A DNA stretch of 64,000 nucleotides from Arthrobacter agilis (GCF_002157505.1 NZ_NFSC01000031.1:868001-932000); one strand, 5' to 3'; counted from the stretch's first letter, positions 34,807 to 43,248 are shown. Made by a program: numbers and translations. Notes: generated from the letters alone by a model not told the origin.

Positions 34807-35436
34807 GTGCGGGTCGAGTACACGCAGGAATTCTGGGACGACCGTTACCGGCAGCGACCGAGGATCTGGAGCGGCAGGCCCAACCGCCAGCTCGTGGCCG
34901 TGGCGGAGGACCTGCCGCCGGGTAAGGCGCTCGACGTCGGCTGCGGGGAAGGAGCGGACGCCGCCTGGCTCGCCTCCCGCGGCTGGGCGGTCCTGGGCAT
35001 CGACGTCTCCGAGGTGGCGGTCTCACGGGCCCGCGCCCACGCGGAAGGACTCGATACCCCTGTCGCGGAACGCCTCGAGTTCCGGCAGGTGGACCTGCTG
35101 GCCTCGCCGGAGCTCCCCGATGGCCTGGACCTCGTCTCCATCCAGTTCCTGCACCTCCCCGAACCGGAACGCTCCCGCATCTTCGGTGCGCTGGCGTACC
35201 TCGTCGGCGTCGGGGGGACGCTGCTGATCGTCGCCCATGATCCCTCGGACCTCTCCACGGAGGTCCGGCGGCCGCCCCAGCCCGACCTCTTCTACACGCC
35301 GCAGGAGATCGCAGCCCTGCTCGACGACACCTGGGACGTCCGGGCCTGCGAGTCGCGCCCGCGGACCGAGCGCACGGGGGACGGCCGCGAGGTCACCGTC
35401 CACGATGCGGTGCTCCAGGCGGTACGGATCCGCTGA
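34807..35436 (+). CDS. Class I SAM-dependent methyltransferase
   Basis: The roughly 209-residue protein begins VRVEYTQEFWDDRYRQRP. SAM-binding motif I is ALDVGCGEGADAAWLASRGW, the acidic strand 2 end is VLGIDVSEVAVSRARA, and motif II/III lies near LDLVSIQFLHLP. These match SmtA/TehB-like small-molecule methyltransferases. Open starts at 34723 and 34747 are possible, but GGAAGGGG lies six bases before GTG at 34807, so that is chosen. Substrate unknown; rtcB follows after 71 bases. Confidence 0.85.
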   Translation: MRVEYTQEFWDDRYRQRPRIWSGRPNRQLVAVAEDLPPGKALDVGCGEGADAAWLASRGWAVLGIDVSEVAVSRARAHAEGLDTPVAERLEFRQVDLLASPELPDGLDLVSIQFLHLPEPERSRIFGALAYLVGVGGTLLIVAHDPSDLSTEVRRPPQPDLFYTPQEIAALLDDTWDVRACESRPRTERTGDGREVTVHDAVLQAVRIR

Positions 35437-35495
35437 GGCATCCGCAAGGGTCCGGAGGGAGCAGGCGGGACATGTTTTCCCGCGGGGCTCCTCGG

Positions 35496-35501
35496 TAGCC
35501 T
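35496..35501 (+). promoter_or_regulatory. -10 box of a leaderless rtcB transcript
   Basis: TAGCCT ends six bases before the ATG at 35508, the recurrent geometry in this window. Confidence 0.55.
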
Positions 35502-35507
35502 CGACGG

Positions 35508-36677
35508 ATGGAGTGGATCACCGAGAAGTACGTCAATTTCGCCAGCATCATCGATGACGCGACGCTGGCGCAGAACCGGATGACGAGCTCGATGCCGTTC
35601 GTGTACCCGCACTTCGCCTCCATGCCGGACGCCCACCTCGGCCTGGGATGCGCCGTCGGCTCGGTCCTGCCGACCCTCGGGGCGATCATCCCCGCAGCGG
35701 TCGGCGTCGACATCGGCTGCGGAATGGTGGCGGTGCGCACGGACTACACCGCCCGCGACATCGCACGCCTCGATCGCCGTGTCCTGCGCGAGGCGATCGA
35801 ACGGGCCGTCCCTCTCTCGGCGGGCAACAACAACAAGAGGGTGAGCGCGTCAGCCGAGCCCCGCATCGACTCCCTCGAACGGGACGCGCGCTCAGCCGGC
35901 TTCGACCCGTCGAGCTATGTGAAGGCATGGCGCCTGCAACTCGGCACGCTCGGTTCGGGCAACCACTTCATCGAGGTGTCCCTCGACGAGGAGGACGACG
36001 TGTGGCTCTTCCTGCACTCGGGGTCCCGGGGCATCGGGAACCGCATCGCCCAGCGGCATATCAGGGCAGCTCAGGACTACTGCGCACGCCGGTCGATTCC
36101 CCTGCCGCACCAGGACCTCGCGCATCTCGAGGAGGGCACGCCGGAATTCGACCGGTACATCAGCGAACTGATGTGGGCGCAGAAATTCGCGCTGCTGAAC
36201 CGTGAGGAGATGATGGACCGTGTGGTCCGCCAGTTCACGCACTGGGTCGGCAAGCCGGTGAAGGAGCGCGAACGCATCAACTGCCACCACAACTACACGC
36301 AGCGGGAGACGCACCACGGCAAGGACGTGTGGCTGTCCCGCAAGGGCGCCATCGCGGCCGACGCCGGGCGTCCCGGGCTGATCCCCGGCTCCATGGGCAC
36401 GCGCTCCTACGTGGTCACGGGCAGGGGCAACCGGGAGGCGATGGATTCGGCCCCGCACGGGGCCGGGCGGGAGTACTCCCGCAACGCTGCCCGCAAGACG
36501 TTCACGCAGGACCAGCTCCGTGCCGCCATGCGGGGCATCGAATTCCGGGACACCCCGGCGTTCCTCGACGAGATCCCCGCGGCCTACAAGGACATCGACG
36601 TCGTCATGCAGGATGCGAAGGACCTGGTGGACGTCCGCCATACGCTCCGCCAGACCATCAACGTGAAGGGCGACTGA
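35508..36677 (+). CDS. rtcB: RNA-splicing ligase RtcB
   Basis: The 389-residue protein joins RNA ends with 2',3'-cyclic phosphate or 3'-phosphate to 5'-OH using GTP and Mn. Conserved metal and catalytic residues appear in VGVDIGCGMVAVR (Cys), GTLGSGNHFIEVSL (His), HSGSRGIGNRIA (His), NCHHNYT (His), PGSMGTRSYVV and the GMP-accepting His in SAPHGAGREYSR. About 20 residues shorter than E. coli RtcB (408). No rtcA or archease gene is nearby. The start is ATG at 35508, apparently leaderless. A role in RNA repair is inferred from the family. Confidence 0.95.
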   Translation: MEWITEKYVNFASIIDDATLAQNRMTSSMPFVYPHFASMPDAHLGLGCAVGSVLPTLGAIIPAAVGVDIGCGMVAVRTDYTARDIARLDRRVLREAIERAVPLSAGNNNKRVSASAEPRIDSLERDARSAGFDPSSYVKAWRLQLGTLGSGNHFIEVSLDEEDDVWLFLHSGSRGIGNRIAQRHIRAAQDYCARRSIPLPHQDLAHLEEGTPEFDRYISELMWAQKFALLNREEMMDRVVRQFTHWVGKPVKERERINCHHNYTQRETHHGKDVWLSRKGAIAADAGRPGLIPGSMGTRSYVVTGRGNREAMDSAPHGAGREYSRNAARKTFTQDQLRAAMRGIEFRDTPAFLDEIPAAYKDIDVVMQDAKDLVDVRHTLRQTINVKGD

Positions 36678-36786
36678 CCCGCCGCGCCGTCGTCGCGCCC
36701 CGGCCCCGCCAGATCCCGTCCCCGGGGTGGTCGACGTCGAACGCTCCGCCGGCGCCGCGGCACGCGGTACCGGGAGTGGCGGCGAT

Positions 36787-36792
36787 TAGGCT
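36787..36792 (+). promoter_or_regulatory. -10 box six bases before the 36799 gene
   Basis: TAGGCT at 36787-36792 ends six bases before ATG 36799, as at mshD. Confidence 0.55.
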
Positions 36793-36798
36793 GGCGCC

Positions 36799-37227
36799 AT
36801 GTCCATCCACGCTGCGCAGGTGTCCGATCCGGTCCTCGTGGAGGTCGTGTCCGATGCTCCGCAGTGGTGGGAGATCGTCGGAGCCCTCGCCCCACTGGCG
36901 GTGCTGCTGGCGGCCGTCCTGGCAACGGTGACGGCGTTCGCGACCCTCCGGCAGCGGGCATCGGCGGACCGGGCCGCCCTGGAACAGAAGAGGCGCGCCG
37001 ACGACCGCGCGGAATGGTGGCGCCGGACGCAGTGGGCCATCGATGCCGCGACGTCCCTCGACCCGATCCGGCAGGAAGCAGGAGTCGAGGCCCTCCTCCA
37101 GCTCTCCTACAGCGACCTGGCGACCGAGGAAGACCGCCTGATCCTCGATGCCATCTGGGTCAGCAACCCGGTGGCCAATCCGGAGGACCCTGACGCTGGA
37201 CGGCCCGCTGACGGTGCCGGACAATAG
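36799..37227 (+). CDS. Single-span membrane protein with coiled-coil tail, unknown function
   Basis: The 142-residue protein has one hydrophobic helix (VGALAPLAVLLAAVLATVTA) followed by a charged helical region rich in Arg, Ala and Glu (LEQKRRADDRAEWWRRTQWA). The rest is VEALLQLSYSDLATEEDRLI and an acidic Pro-rich end. The pattern is seen in many actinobacterial proteins of unknown function. It starts at an apparently leaderless ATG. The small gene at 37256 follows closely, so the two are probably co-transcribed. Confidence 0.72.
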   Translation: MSIHAAQVSDPVLVEVVSDAPQWWEIVGALAPLAVLLAAVLATVTAFATLRQRASADRAALEQKRRADDRAEWWRRTQWAIDAATSLDPIRQEAGVEALLQLSYSDLATEEDRLILDAIWVSNPVANPEDPDAGRPADGAGQ

Positions 37228-37255
37228 GACAGGAACGAGGACAAGGAGAATGGCG

Positions 37256-37429
37256 ATGACCGACACAGCACGCGTCCGGCAGGCGCCGTCCGGGCAGGCA
37301 GCCTACCGCCGGCCCGCCGACACGCCACGGGTCACGGCGGCGAAGGCGAGGCTCCGAGTGGCCCTGGACCAGCAGTTGGGCCGCAAGACCCCGCAATCCG
37401 TCAAGGATGTCGCGGAGGGCAAACGCTAG
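37256..37429 (+). CDS. Small basic protein of unknown function (57 residues)
   Basis: AAGGAG lies seven bases before ATG 37256, supporting MTDTARVRQAPSGQAAYRRP as the start rather than ATG 37250, which is only one base after it. The product is basic and hydrophilic (PRVTAAKARLRVALDQQLGR, then KTPQSVKDVAEGKR). It overlaps no other gene and follows the membrane gene by 28 bases. A strong hairpin at 37451-37480 lies just after it. No family was recognised. Confidence 0.65.
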   Translation: MTDTARVRQAPSGQAAYRRPADTPRVTAAKARLRVALDQQLGRKTPQSVKDVAEGKR

Positions 37430-37450
37430 CGGCGCACCCCTCATCGGAAT

Positions 37451-37480
37451 GAAGCCCGGCAGGATCACCTGCCGGGCTTC
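37451..37480 (+). terminator. Hairpin after the 57-residue protein gene
   Basis: GAAGCCCGGCAGG and CCTGCCGGGCTTC form a 13-bp perfect stem (37451-37463 with 37468-37480, loop ATCA). No long T-run follows on the plus strand. Confidence 0.75.
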
Positions 37481-37548
37481 GTCGTCTCGGAACCGGAACC
37501 GGCACCGGCCCGCTCCTGCAAGCCCGGCAGTGAACCCGACCCACGAAA

Positions 37549-37578
37549 AAGGCCCCGGAACCGTAGTTCCGGGGCCTT
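37549..37578 (-). terminator. Hairpin downstream of tRNA-Met
   Basis: AAGGCCCCGGAA (37549-37560) pairs perfectly with TTCCGGGGCCTT (37567-37578); the minus-strand transcript then runs into TTTTTCG, a good T-run. It lies five bases past the tRNA-Met 3' end, so it is its likely terminator. Confidence 0.85.
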
Positions 37579-37583
37579 ATCTG

Positions 37584-37657
37584 TAGCGGTGGTGGGACTC
37601 GATCCCACGACCTCACGATTATGAGTCGTGCGCTCTAACCAGCTGAGCTACACCGCC
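37584..37657 (-). tRNA. tRNA-Met (CAT anticodon, elongator type)
   Basis: The 74-base reverse-strand tRNA has an acceptor arm GGCGGTG with CACCGCT (one G-U), D-arm GTAGCTCAGCTGGTTAGAGC, anticodon loop CTCATAA (CAT), and T-arm GTGGGATCGAGTCCCAC. CAT could be Met or lysidine-modified Ile; the body matches actinobacterial elongator Met. The 3' CCA is not encoded. Confidence 0.92.
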
Positions 37658-37711
37658 CTAAATGAGGCTGCCCGCACCGATCGGATGATCGTCACGGGCC
37701 CCTCATTTACG

Positions 37712-37783
37712 AGCCCCCCACCGGAATCGATCCGGTGACCTCGTTCTTACCAAGAACGCGCTCTACCACTGAGCTAGGGGGGC
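37712..37783 (-). tRNA. tRNA-Thr (GGT anticodon)
   Basis: The 72-base reverse-strand tRNA pairs GCCCCCC with GGGGGGC, has the D-arm TAGCTCAGTGGTAGAGC, anticodon loop CTTGGTAA with GGT, and T-loop GGATCGATTCC. Discriminator T; CCA is not encoded. It lies 54 bases upstream of tRNA-Met on the same strand. Confidence 0.96.
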
Positions 37784-37914
37784 AACAGCAAGAAACTTTA
37801 CCAGTTCCCAGCCGCTGGTGCGAAATCGACAGCCACCCCCTGAGGGACGGACCCCGGATTCCGCATCGGACCCGTGCAGTGCACGGGTCCGACGGGGTTT
37901 CGCCTAGCTAGTTC

Positions 37915-39834
37915 CTACCACTGCTCGGACTGCGCGGTGGAGCGTCCTGCTCCGGCTCCGGCGCCCTTCGCTGAGCGGGGCTTGCGGTTGGCGTCGCCCG
38001 AAAACCGGGTGTCGCCGTCACGCTTCGGGAAGTCCTTCTTGAAGGGCTTCTTGAACTCGCCCGCACCACGGTTGCCCGCGGGCTTGCGTCCCTTGTCGAG
38101 CTCGAGGTGGATGAGCTCGCCGCCGATGCGCGTCTTGGAGAGCGCACGCAGCTGGTCGGTCGTCAGGTCCGCGGGCAGCTCCACCAGGCTGTGGTCCGCA
38201 CGGATGTCGATGCCGCCGATCTGCGAGGAGGACAGGCCACCCTCGTTGGCGATAGCACCGACGATCGAGCCCGGCATCACACGCTGGCGACGGCCCACCG
38301 CGATGCGGTAGGTGGCGTTGCCCTCGGTGAGCGTGCGCGTCGGGCCACGGGAGCCGAAGGCATCCTTGCGACCCTCGGCGCGCTCGCGCTGCCCGGCGGG
38401 AGCGACGGGGATGTCCTGGACGAGGATCGGCTGGCCACCCTGCGCCATGACGGCAAGGGCTGCAGCGATCTCGTTGGCGGGCACGTCGTGCTCACGCTCG
38501 TAGTTGGCGATGAGGTCGCGGAACAGCGCGACATCCTTGCCTGCAAGCGTCTGGGTGATCTTGTCCGCGAACTTGCTGAGGCGCAGCTCGTTGATCTTCT
38601 CGGTGGAGGGCAGCTGCATCTGCTCGACGGGCTGGCGCGTGGCCTTCTCGATCGAACGGAGCAGGTACTTCTCACGCGGGGTGATGAAGAGGATCGCGTC
38701 ACCTGAACGCCCTGCGCGGCCGGTGCGGCCGATGCGGTGGACGTAGGACTCCGTGTCGTTCGGGATGTCGTAGTTCACGACGAGCGAGATGCGCTCCACG
38801 TCCAGGCCACGGGCGGCGACGTCCGTGGCGACGAGGATGTCGATCTTGCCGTCGCGCAGCGCCTCGACGGTGCGCTCGCGCTGCTGCTGGGGGATGTCAC
38901 CGTTGATGGCTGCAGCCGAGAAGCCCCGTGAACGCAACTTGTCCGCCAGATCTTCGGTAGCAGCCTTGGTGCGGACGAAGGCGATGATGCCGTCGTAATC
39001 CTCCACCTCGAGGATGCGGGTCATCGCGTCGAGCTTGTGCGGGCCCATGACCTGCAGGTAGCGCTGACGCGTGTTGGTGCCCGTCGTGGTCTTGCCCTTG
39101 ACCGAGATCTCAGCCGGATCGTTCAGGTACTTCTTGGCGATACGGCGGATAGCGGGGGGCATGGTTGCCGAGAACAGTGCAACCTGCTTCTCGGCGGGAG
39201 TCGAGGCGAGGATCTTCTCGACGTCCTCGGCGAAGCCCATGCGCAGCATCTCGTCGGCCTCGTCGAGCACGACGTACTCGAGGTTGGAGAGGTCGAGGGA
39301 CCCCTTCTCGATGTGGTCGATGACACGGCCGGGGGTACCGACGACGACCTGGGCACCGCGGCGGAGCCCGTTGAGCTGGGGACCGTAGGGCGATCCACCG
39401 TAGACGGGAAGGACGGTGAAGCCCTCCATGTGCTTGGCGTAGGACGTGAAGGCATCGGCTACCTGCAGCGCGAGCTCGCGGGTCGGTGCGAGCACCAGGA
39501 CCTGCGTGTTCTTGCTGGGTCCGCCGTTGACGTCGGCCAGTTCCGCCATCTTGGACAGCGCGGGCACGGCGAACGCGGCGGTCTTGCCGGTGCCGGTCTG
39601 CGCCAGCCCGACGACGTCGCGGCCTTCGAGCAGCGCGGGGATGGTCGCTGCCTGGATGGGTGAGGGCTTCTCGTAGCCGAGGTCGTTCAGCGCCGCGAGG
39701 ATGCGGCCGTCGAGGTTCAGCTCGGTGAAGCGGATATTCACGCCGTCGTCGTCGGACTCTGCTGCGGGAACCGCTGCGGTGGTCTCGGGAACGAGGGTGG
39801 TGTCGGTGATCTGCTCGGACAGGTTTTCAGGCAC
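37915..39834 (-). CDS. deaD: DEAD-box RNA helicase (CsdA/DeaD-like)
   Basis: The 639-residue ATP-dependent RNA helicase has the motifs in order: Q region FTELNLDGRILAALNDLGYE and SPIQAATIPALL, motif I AQTGTGKTAAF, Ia PTRELALQVADAF, DEAD in VVLDEADEMLRMGF, SAT in VALFSATMPPAI, then RGLDVERISLVVNYD and HRIGRTGRAGRSG. A DbpA-type RNA-binding domain (RIAVGRRQRVMPGSIVGAIA) and a basic C-terminus follow. CsdA/DeaD helicases help unwind mRNA and ribosomes at low temperature. GTG at 39832-39834 (VPENLSEQITD), after GAAGGA, is preferred over longer open starts. The long upstream leader is described separately. Confidence 0.93.
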   Translation of the reverse strand: MPENLSEQITDTTLVPETTAAVPAAESDDDGVNIRFTELNLDGRILAALNDLGYEKPSPIQAATIPALLEGRDVVGLAQTGTGKTAAFAVPALSKMAELADVNGGPSKNTQVLVLAPTRELALQVADAFTSYAKHMEGFTVLPVYGGSPYGPQLNGLRRGAQVVVGTPGRVIDHIEKGSLDLSNLEYVVLDEADEMLRMGFAEDVEKILASTPAEKQVALFSATMPPAIRRIAKKYLNDPAEISVKGKTTTGTNTRQRYLQVMGPHKLDAMTRILEVEDYDGIIAFVRTKAATEDLADKLRSRGFSAAAINGDIPQQQRERTVEALRDGKIDILVATDVAARGLDVERISLVVNYDIPNDTESYVHRIGRTGRAGRSGDAILFITPREKYLLRSIEKATRQPVEQMQLPSTEKINELRLSKFADKITQTLAGKDVALFRDLIANYEREHDVPANEIAAALAVMAQGGQPILVQDIPVAPAGQRERAEGRKDAFGSRGPTRTLTEGNATYRIAVGRRQRVMPGSIVGAIANEGGLSSSQIGGIDIRADHSLVELPADLTTDQLRALSKTRIGGELIHLELDKGRKPAGNRGAGEFKKPFKKDFPKRDGDTRFSGDANRKPRSAKGAGAGAGRSTAQSEQW

Positions 39835-40170
39835 GGAAAGAATTCCTTCAGGTAGGTGCCGGACGGCCTGACAGGAAGGAGCCTGCAGTGCCGAATGAAC
39901 ATGGAAATCCGGCACTGTTTCAATCCCGAGGCCGAACTTCCTCGTCACACCGTGGTCTCTGCTCTCTCAGCAGTGGGGTGTGACTTTTCTTCTAGCCGGC
40001 GCTCCCTGATGAATCTGCTCGCGAGTCTGTGCTCCGAGCCCCAACACAACCTATCCGGCCCTGAGGGGCGGAAATAAAGGGAATACCGGTGTGGGGGATG
40101 TATCTAGTCTACTGCACATCGGGACCCGCCCCTTCCATCGGGGGTCCTCCTGGAGGTGACCTTCGGCACG
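39835..40170 (-). promoter_or_regulatory. Long leader and promoter region of the DEAD-box helicase
   Basis: This 336-base stretch has no gene. On the minus strand a -10-like TAGACT at about 40107-40112 is the best promoter, which would give a leader of about 260 bases before the GTG at 39834. AT-rich tracts are frequent in it. Long structured leaders are typical of cold-responsive DEAD-box helicase mRNAs. Confidence 0.5.
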
Positions 40171-40827
40171 TCAGGCCGGCAAGGCTACTCTCAGCGCCTT
40201 CAGCGCCGCCTTGCGGACCTGTGGGGTGAGCGTGAGGTGCCCGGCGGCCGCGGAGTCGAGCAGCCGCTGCGCCTGCGGCTCGTCGAGGCCCGCGTGGACC
40301 TGCGCCGCAGTGACGCCGTGGTCGGGGACGCTGGCCACGCGGATGGTGTCGCCCGCGACGATGCTGCCCTTCGTCACGACGCTCAGGTAGGTGCCCACGC
40401 GGTTCGCCTCCGCGAAGCGCTTCACCCAGGACTTCTCACGGAGGTACCGGGCGAAGTTCACGCAGGGCGTCCTCGGCATGGTCACTTCGAGCACCACCTG
40501 CTCCCCCACGCTCCAGCGCTCGCCGATGACGGCACGGGAGGCGTCGATACCCGCCACGCGGAGGTTCTCACCGAACAGGCCCGGCGTCACCTCGCGTCCC
40601 AGCTGCTGCGACCAGAAATCGGCGTCCTCCTGCGCGTAGGCGTAGAGGGCCTTCGTGGGTCCGCCGTGGTGCTTGCGGCTCGCCTGGACGTCGCCGGTGA
40701 GACCCAGTGGGTGCACATTCACCGGCCCGTCGACCGTGCGTTTGTCGATCGCGGTGACGCCGGTGGAGTCCCTCGTGGGAAGGAGCTCGTGCACGCGGCA
40801 GACGGCGAGGAGGGTACCGGTGGTCAT
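40171..40827 (-). CDS. MOSC-domain protein (YiiM-like)
   Basis: The 218-residue protein shows the MOSC core: VHPLGLTGDVQASRKHHGGP, GLFGENLRVAGID and the conserved Cys region MPRTPCVNFARYL. YiiM-type MOSC proteins bind a molybdenum cofactor and reduce N-hydroxylated compounds; that role is inferred. ATG at 40825-40827 (MTTGTLLAVCRVHEL) is preferred; a TAGGAT box ends seven bases before it, and the longer open start lacks conserved residues. It lies downstream of kdpE, on the same strand. Confidence 0.9.
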   Translation of the reverse strand: MTTGTLLAVCRVHELLPTRDSTGVTAIDKRTVDGPVNVHPLGLTGDVQASRKHHGGPTKALYAYAQEDADFWSQQLGREVTPGLFGENLRVAGIDASRAVIGERWSVGEQVVLEVTMPRTPCVNFARYLREKSWVKRFAEANRVGTYLSVVTKGSIVAGDTIRVASVPDHGVTAAQVHAGLDEPQAQRLLDSAAAGHLTLTPQVRKAALKALRVALPA

Positions 40828-40864
40828 GGCGACCATCCTATGGGTGAGGCCCCGGCGCACGGGC

Positions 40865-41539
40865 TCACGGCTCGAACCGGTAGCCCATACCGCTCTCGGT
40901 CACGAAGTAGCGGGGAGCCCCGGGGTCTGGCTCGAGCTTCTTCCGCAGTTGCGCCATGTACACGCGGAGGTACTGGACGTCCTTCGCGTACGCCGGGCCC
41001 CACACATCGAGCAGCAGCTGCTGCTGCGAGACGAGCCGGCCCGGATGCGCGATCAGGCGGTCCACGATCTTCCACTCGGTGGGCGTGAGGCGGATGTCCC
41101 TGCCGTCCTTCAGCACCCGACGGGCTCCGGCGTCGAGCGTGAAGTCGGGTGTCTCGATGACGGGCGCGTCGGCTTCGACCGCCGCACGCCGGCTGGCCGC
41201 GCGGAGGCGTGCGAGCAGTTCGTCGAGGCCGAACGGCTTCGTCACGTAGTCGTCCGCGCCTGCATCGAGGGCATCGACCTTGTCCTGCGACCCGTGCCGG
41301 GCGGACAGCACGATGATGTGCACCTGCGACCAGCCGCGGATCCGGCGGATGACATCCACGCCGTCGATGTCCGGCAGGCCGAGGTCCAGCACGATGATGT
41401 CCGGGTGGTGCTCGGACGCGGCTGCGAGTGCCGTCTCGCCGTCGACCGCCGTCACGCACTGGTAGCCGTAGGCGCGGAGGTTGATCTCCAGGGCGCGGAG
41501 GAGTTGCGGTTCGTCGTCGACCACGAGCACCCGCGTCAC
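40865..41539 (-). CDS. kdpE: KdpE-like response regulator (OmpR family)
   Basis: The 224-residue protein starts VTRVLVVDDEPQLLRALEIN. The phospho-acceptor Asp is in IIVLDLGLPDIDGVDVIRRI; a Lys switch residue is in YVTKPFGLDELLARL. The winged-helix domain includes DIRLTPTEWKIVDRLIAHPG and DVQYLRVYMAQLRKKLEPDP. KdpE activates the kdpFABC potassium ATPase genes with KdpD, but no kdp transport gene is present here. The GTG (41537-41539) overlaps the kinase stop as GTGA, so translation is coupled. Confidence 0.92.
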   Translation of the reverse strand: MTRVLVVDDEPQLLRALEINLRAYGYQCVTAVDGETALAAASEHHPDIIVLDLGLPDIDGVDVIRRIRGWSQVHIIVLSARHGSQDKVDALDAGADDYVTKPFGLDELLARLRAASRRAAVEADAPVIETPDFTLDAGARRVLKDGRDIRLTPTEWKIVDRLIAHPGRLVSQQQLLLDVWGPAYAKDVQYLRVYMAQLRKKLEPDPGAPRYFVTESGMGYRFEP

Positions 41540-43248
41540 AGCTCCACCACCCCTGTCGAGATGGGCAGGCGGATGACGAACGTCAGGCCTCCCCCGGGGG
41601 TCTGCTCGGCGTCGAGCACGCCGCCCATGACCTCCGTGAATCCCTTGGCCACCGCCAGGCCGAGTCCGACGCCGGCCCCCGATGGGGCGTCGTCGAGCCG
41701 CTGGAACGGGCGGAACATGGCGTCGACGTCGTCCCGGGACACACCGTGTCCATGGTCGATGACGCGCAGCTCGCTGGCCGGGAAGCCGTTGATCAGGGCC
41801 TTCCCGGTACCGCCGACGGACGCGGTGACCTCGATCGGGGAACCGGGTGCGTACTTCACCGCGTTCTCGACGATGTTCGCGATCACGCGCTCCAGCAGCC
41901 CGGGGTCCGCCTCGATGGCGGGCAGGTTCGGCGGGATGTGGACGCGGACGCGGTCCTCGGGCACGTTGGCGAGGGCGGGCCCGACGACGTCGGTCCATCT
42001 CAGTGGCCGTACGTGCGCGTTCACCGCATCTCCGGTGATGCGCGACATGTCCAGCAGGTTGTTGACGAGCGCGTCCAGCCGGTCCGAGTAGTCCTCGATG
42101 GTTTCCAGCAGTTCGTCCTCGTCCTCCTTGGAGAACGTCACGTCGGACTGCCGGAGACTGCTGACGGCGAGCTTGATCCCGGCGAGGGGGGTCCGCAGGT
42201 CGTGGGACACCGAGCGCAGGATCGCCGTGCGCATGACGTTGCCCTCGACGAGTCTCTGGTTGGTGCGCGTGCTCGCGAGGAGTTCCTGCCGCTGCAGCAT
42301 CGAGCGGAGTTGACCGGCGAATGCCGTCAGCAGTCCGCGCTCGCGCGCCGAGAGGTGGTGCCCGTAGAGCGCGAGGAAGAAGTCGCCGTCGACCGCTTCG
42401 ACCGTGCTCGCGGCGTCCATCGTCCAGCCGTCCACATCGCCCTTCCTTTCGTCCGAGGTCGCGCCCATTCTGGCCCCAGTCCTGGCCCCAGCCCTGGCTC
42501 CTGTCCCGACGCCCGTCCCGACGCCCGCAATGGTTGCCGCAGCGGCTGCCGCCGCCGCCCCGGGGACGGCTCCCGGCGCCGCAGGGCCGGGCACGGGTGG
42601 GCGCACGGCCAGGGCCTTGCGCTCCATCCTTCCGGCGCCCGCCCCGTCCTGCGCGGCCCCGCCCTGAACAGCGCCGTCCTGAACAGCGCCGTCGGCGTGG
42701 TCGTCGGACTCCTCATCGGCATTCCGTTCCGAGGGTGTGACGAGCCCGAACAGTGCCACGGCATCGACGTCGAACTGGGTCTGGACATGGCGCAGGAAGC
42801 CCTGGAGCGTGTCCTCCTCGGCCAGGGCACCACGCGCGAGTTCGCCGAGCAGGGCGGCCTCCTGCTGCGACAGCGCCGCTTCCCGGGACCGGCGTGCCGA
42901 CAGTCCGACGACGAGCGACACCGTCACCGCGACGGCGATGAAGATCAGCACCGTGATGACGTTCTCGGCATCCGAGATCTCGAGGGACCCGAAGGGCTCC
43001 GTCGAGGTGTAGTTCAGGATGATGCTGCTCCACAGGGCGGCGAGCAGCGCGGGCCAGAGGCCGCCGATCAGTGCGACGGCGATGACCCCGGCGAGCTGGA
43101 AGAGGACGTCGACCGCGAGCAGCGAGTGCCCGGCCAGGAAGACGGCCGTCTCGAGCAGCGGCGGCAGGACCAGGGCCACGGCGCAGCCCGCGGCGACCCG
43201 GGGGCGGCTGACGGGAGCCGCGAGGGTGCGCCGCACCGCGGTGACCAT
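41536..43248 (-). CDS. Shortened KdpD-like sensor kinase with low-complexity insert
   Basis: The 570-residue protein lacks the N-terminal KdpD and Usp-like domains of full KdpD (about 860-890 residues). It begins near the four-helix DUF4118 membrane unit (LPPLLETAVFLAGHSLLAVD, VIAVALIGGLWPALLAALWS). A GAF-like region is interrupted by a repetitive Gly/Ala/Gln/Asp stretch (about residues 185-270). The HisKA domain has LRSVSHDLRTPLAGIKLAVS, followed by an HATPase domain (VIANIVENAVKYAPG, DHGHGVSRDDV). It should phosphorylate the KdpE-like partner. Its ATG overlaps the upstream GT87-like stop. What it senses is unclear; loss of the N-terminal domains removes known K+ and c-di-AMP input sites. 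Confidence 0.88.
   Translation of the reverse strand: MVTAVRRTLAAPVSRPRVAAGCAVALVLPPLLETAVFLAGHSLLAVDVLFQLAGVIAVALIGGLWPALLAALWSSIILNYTSTEPFGSLEISDAENVITVLIFIAVAVTVSLVVGLSARRSREAALSQQEAALLGELARGALAEEDTLQGFLRHVQTQFDVDAVALFGLVTPSERNADEESDDHADGAVQDGAVQGGAAQDGAGAGRMERKALAVRPPVPGPAAPGAVPGAAAAAAAATIAGVGTGVGTGARAGARTGARMGATSDERKGDVDGWTMDAASTVEAVDGDFFLALYGHHLSARERGLLTAFAGQLRSMLQRQELLASTRTNQRLVEGNVMRTAILRSVSHDLRTPLAGIKLAVSSLRQSDVTFSKEDEDELLETIEDYSDRLDALVNNLLDMSRITGDAVNAHVRPLRWTDVVGPALANVPEDRVRVHIPPNLPAIEADPGLLERVIANIVENAVKYAPGSPIEVTASVGGTGKALINGFPASELRVIDHGHGVSRDDVDAMFRPFQRLDDAPSGAGVGLGLAVAKGFTEVMGGVLDAEQTPGGGLTFVIRLPISTGVVEL

Noticed and set aside
30954..37583. Missing L33 (rpmG) gene between hadA and tRNA-Met
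   Set aside because: I looked for the L33 sequence on both strands and did not see it; the gene is most likely elsewhere, so it is not listed as a feature.
40865..43248. kdpFABC potassium transport operon
   Set aside because: Only the kinase and regulator relatives are present; the neighbouring genes encode a MOSC protein and a mannosyltransferase.
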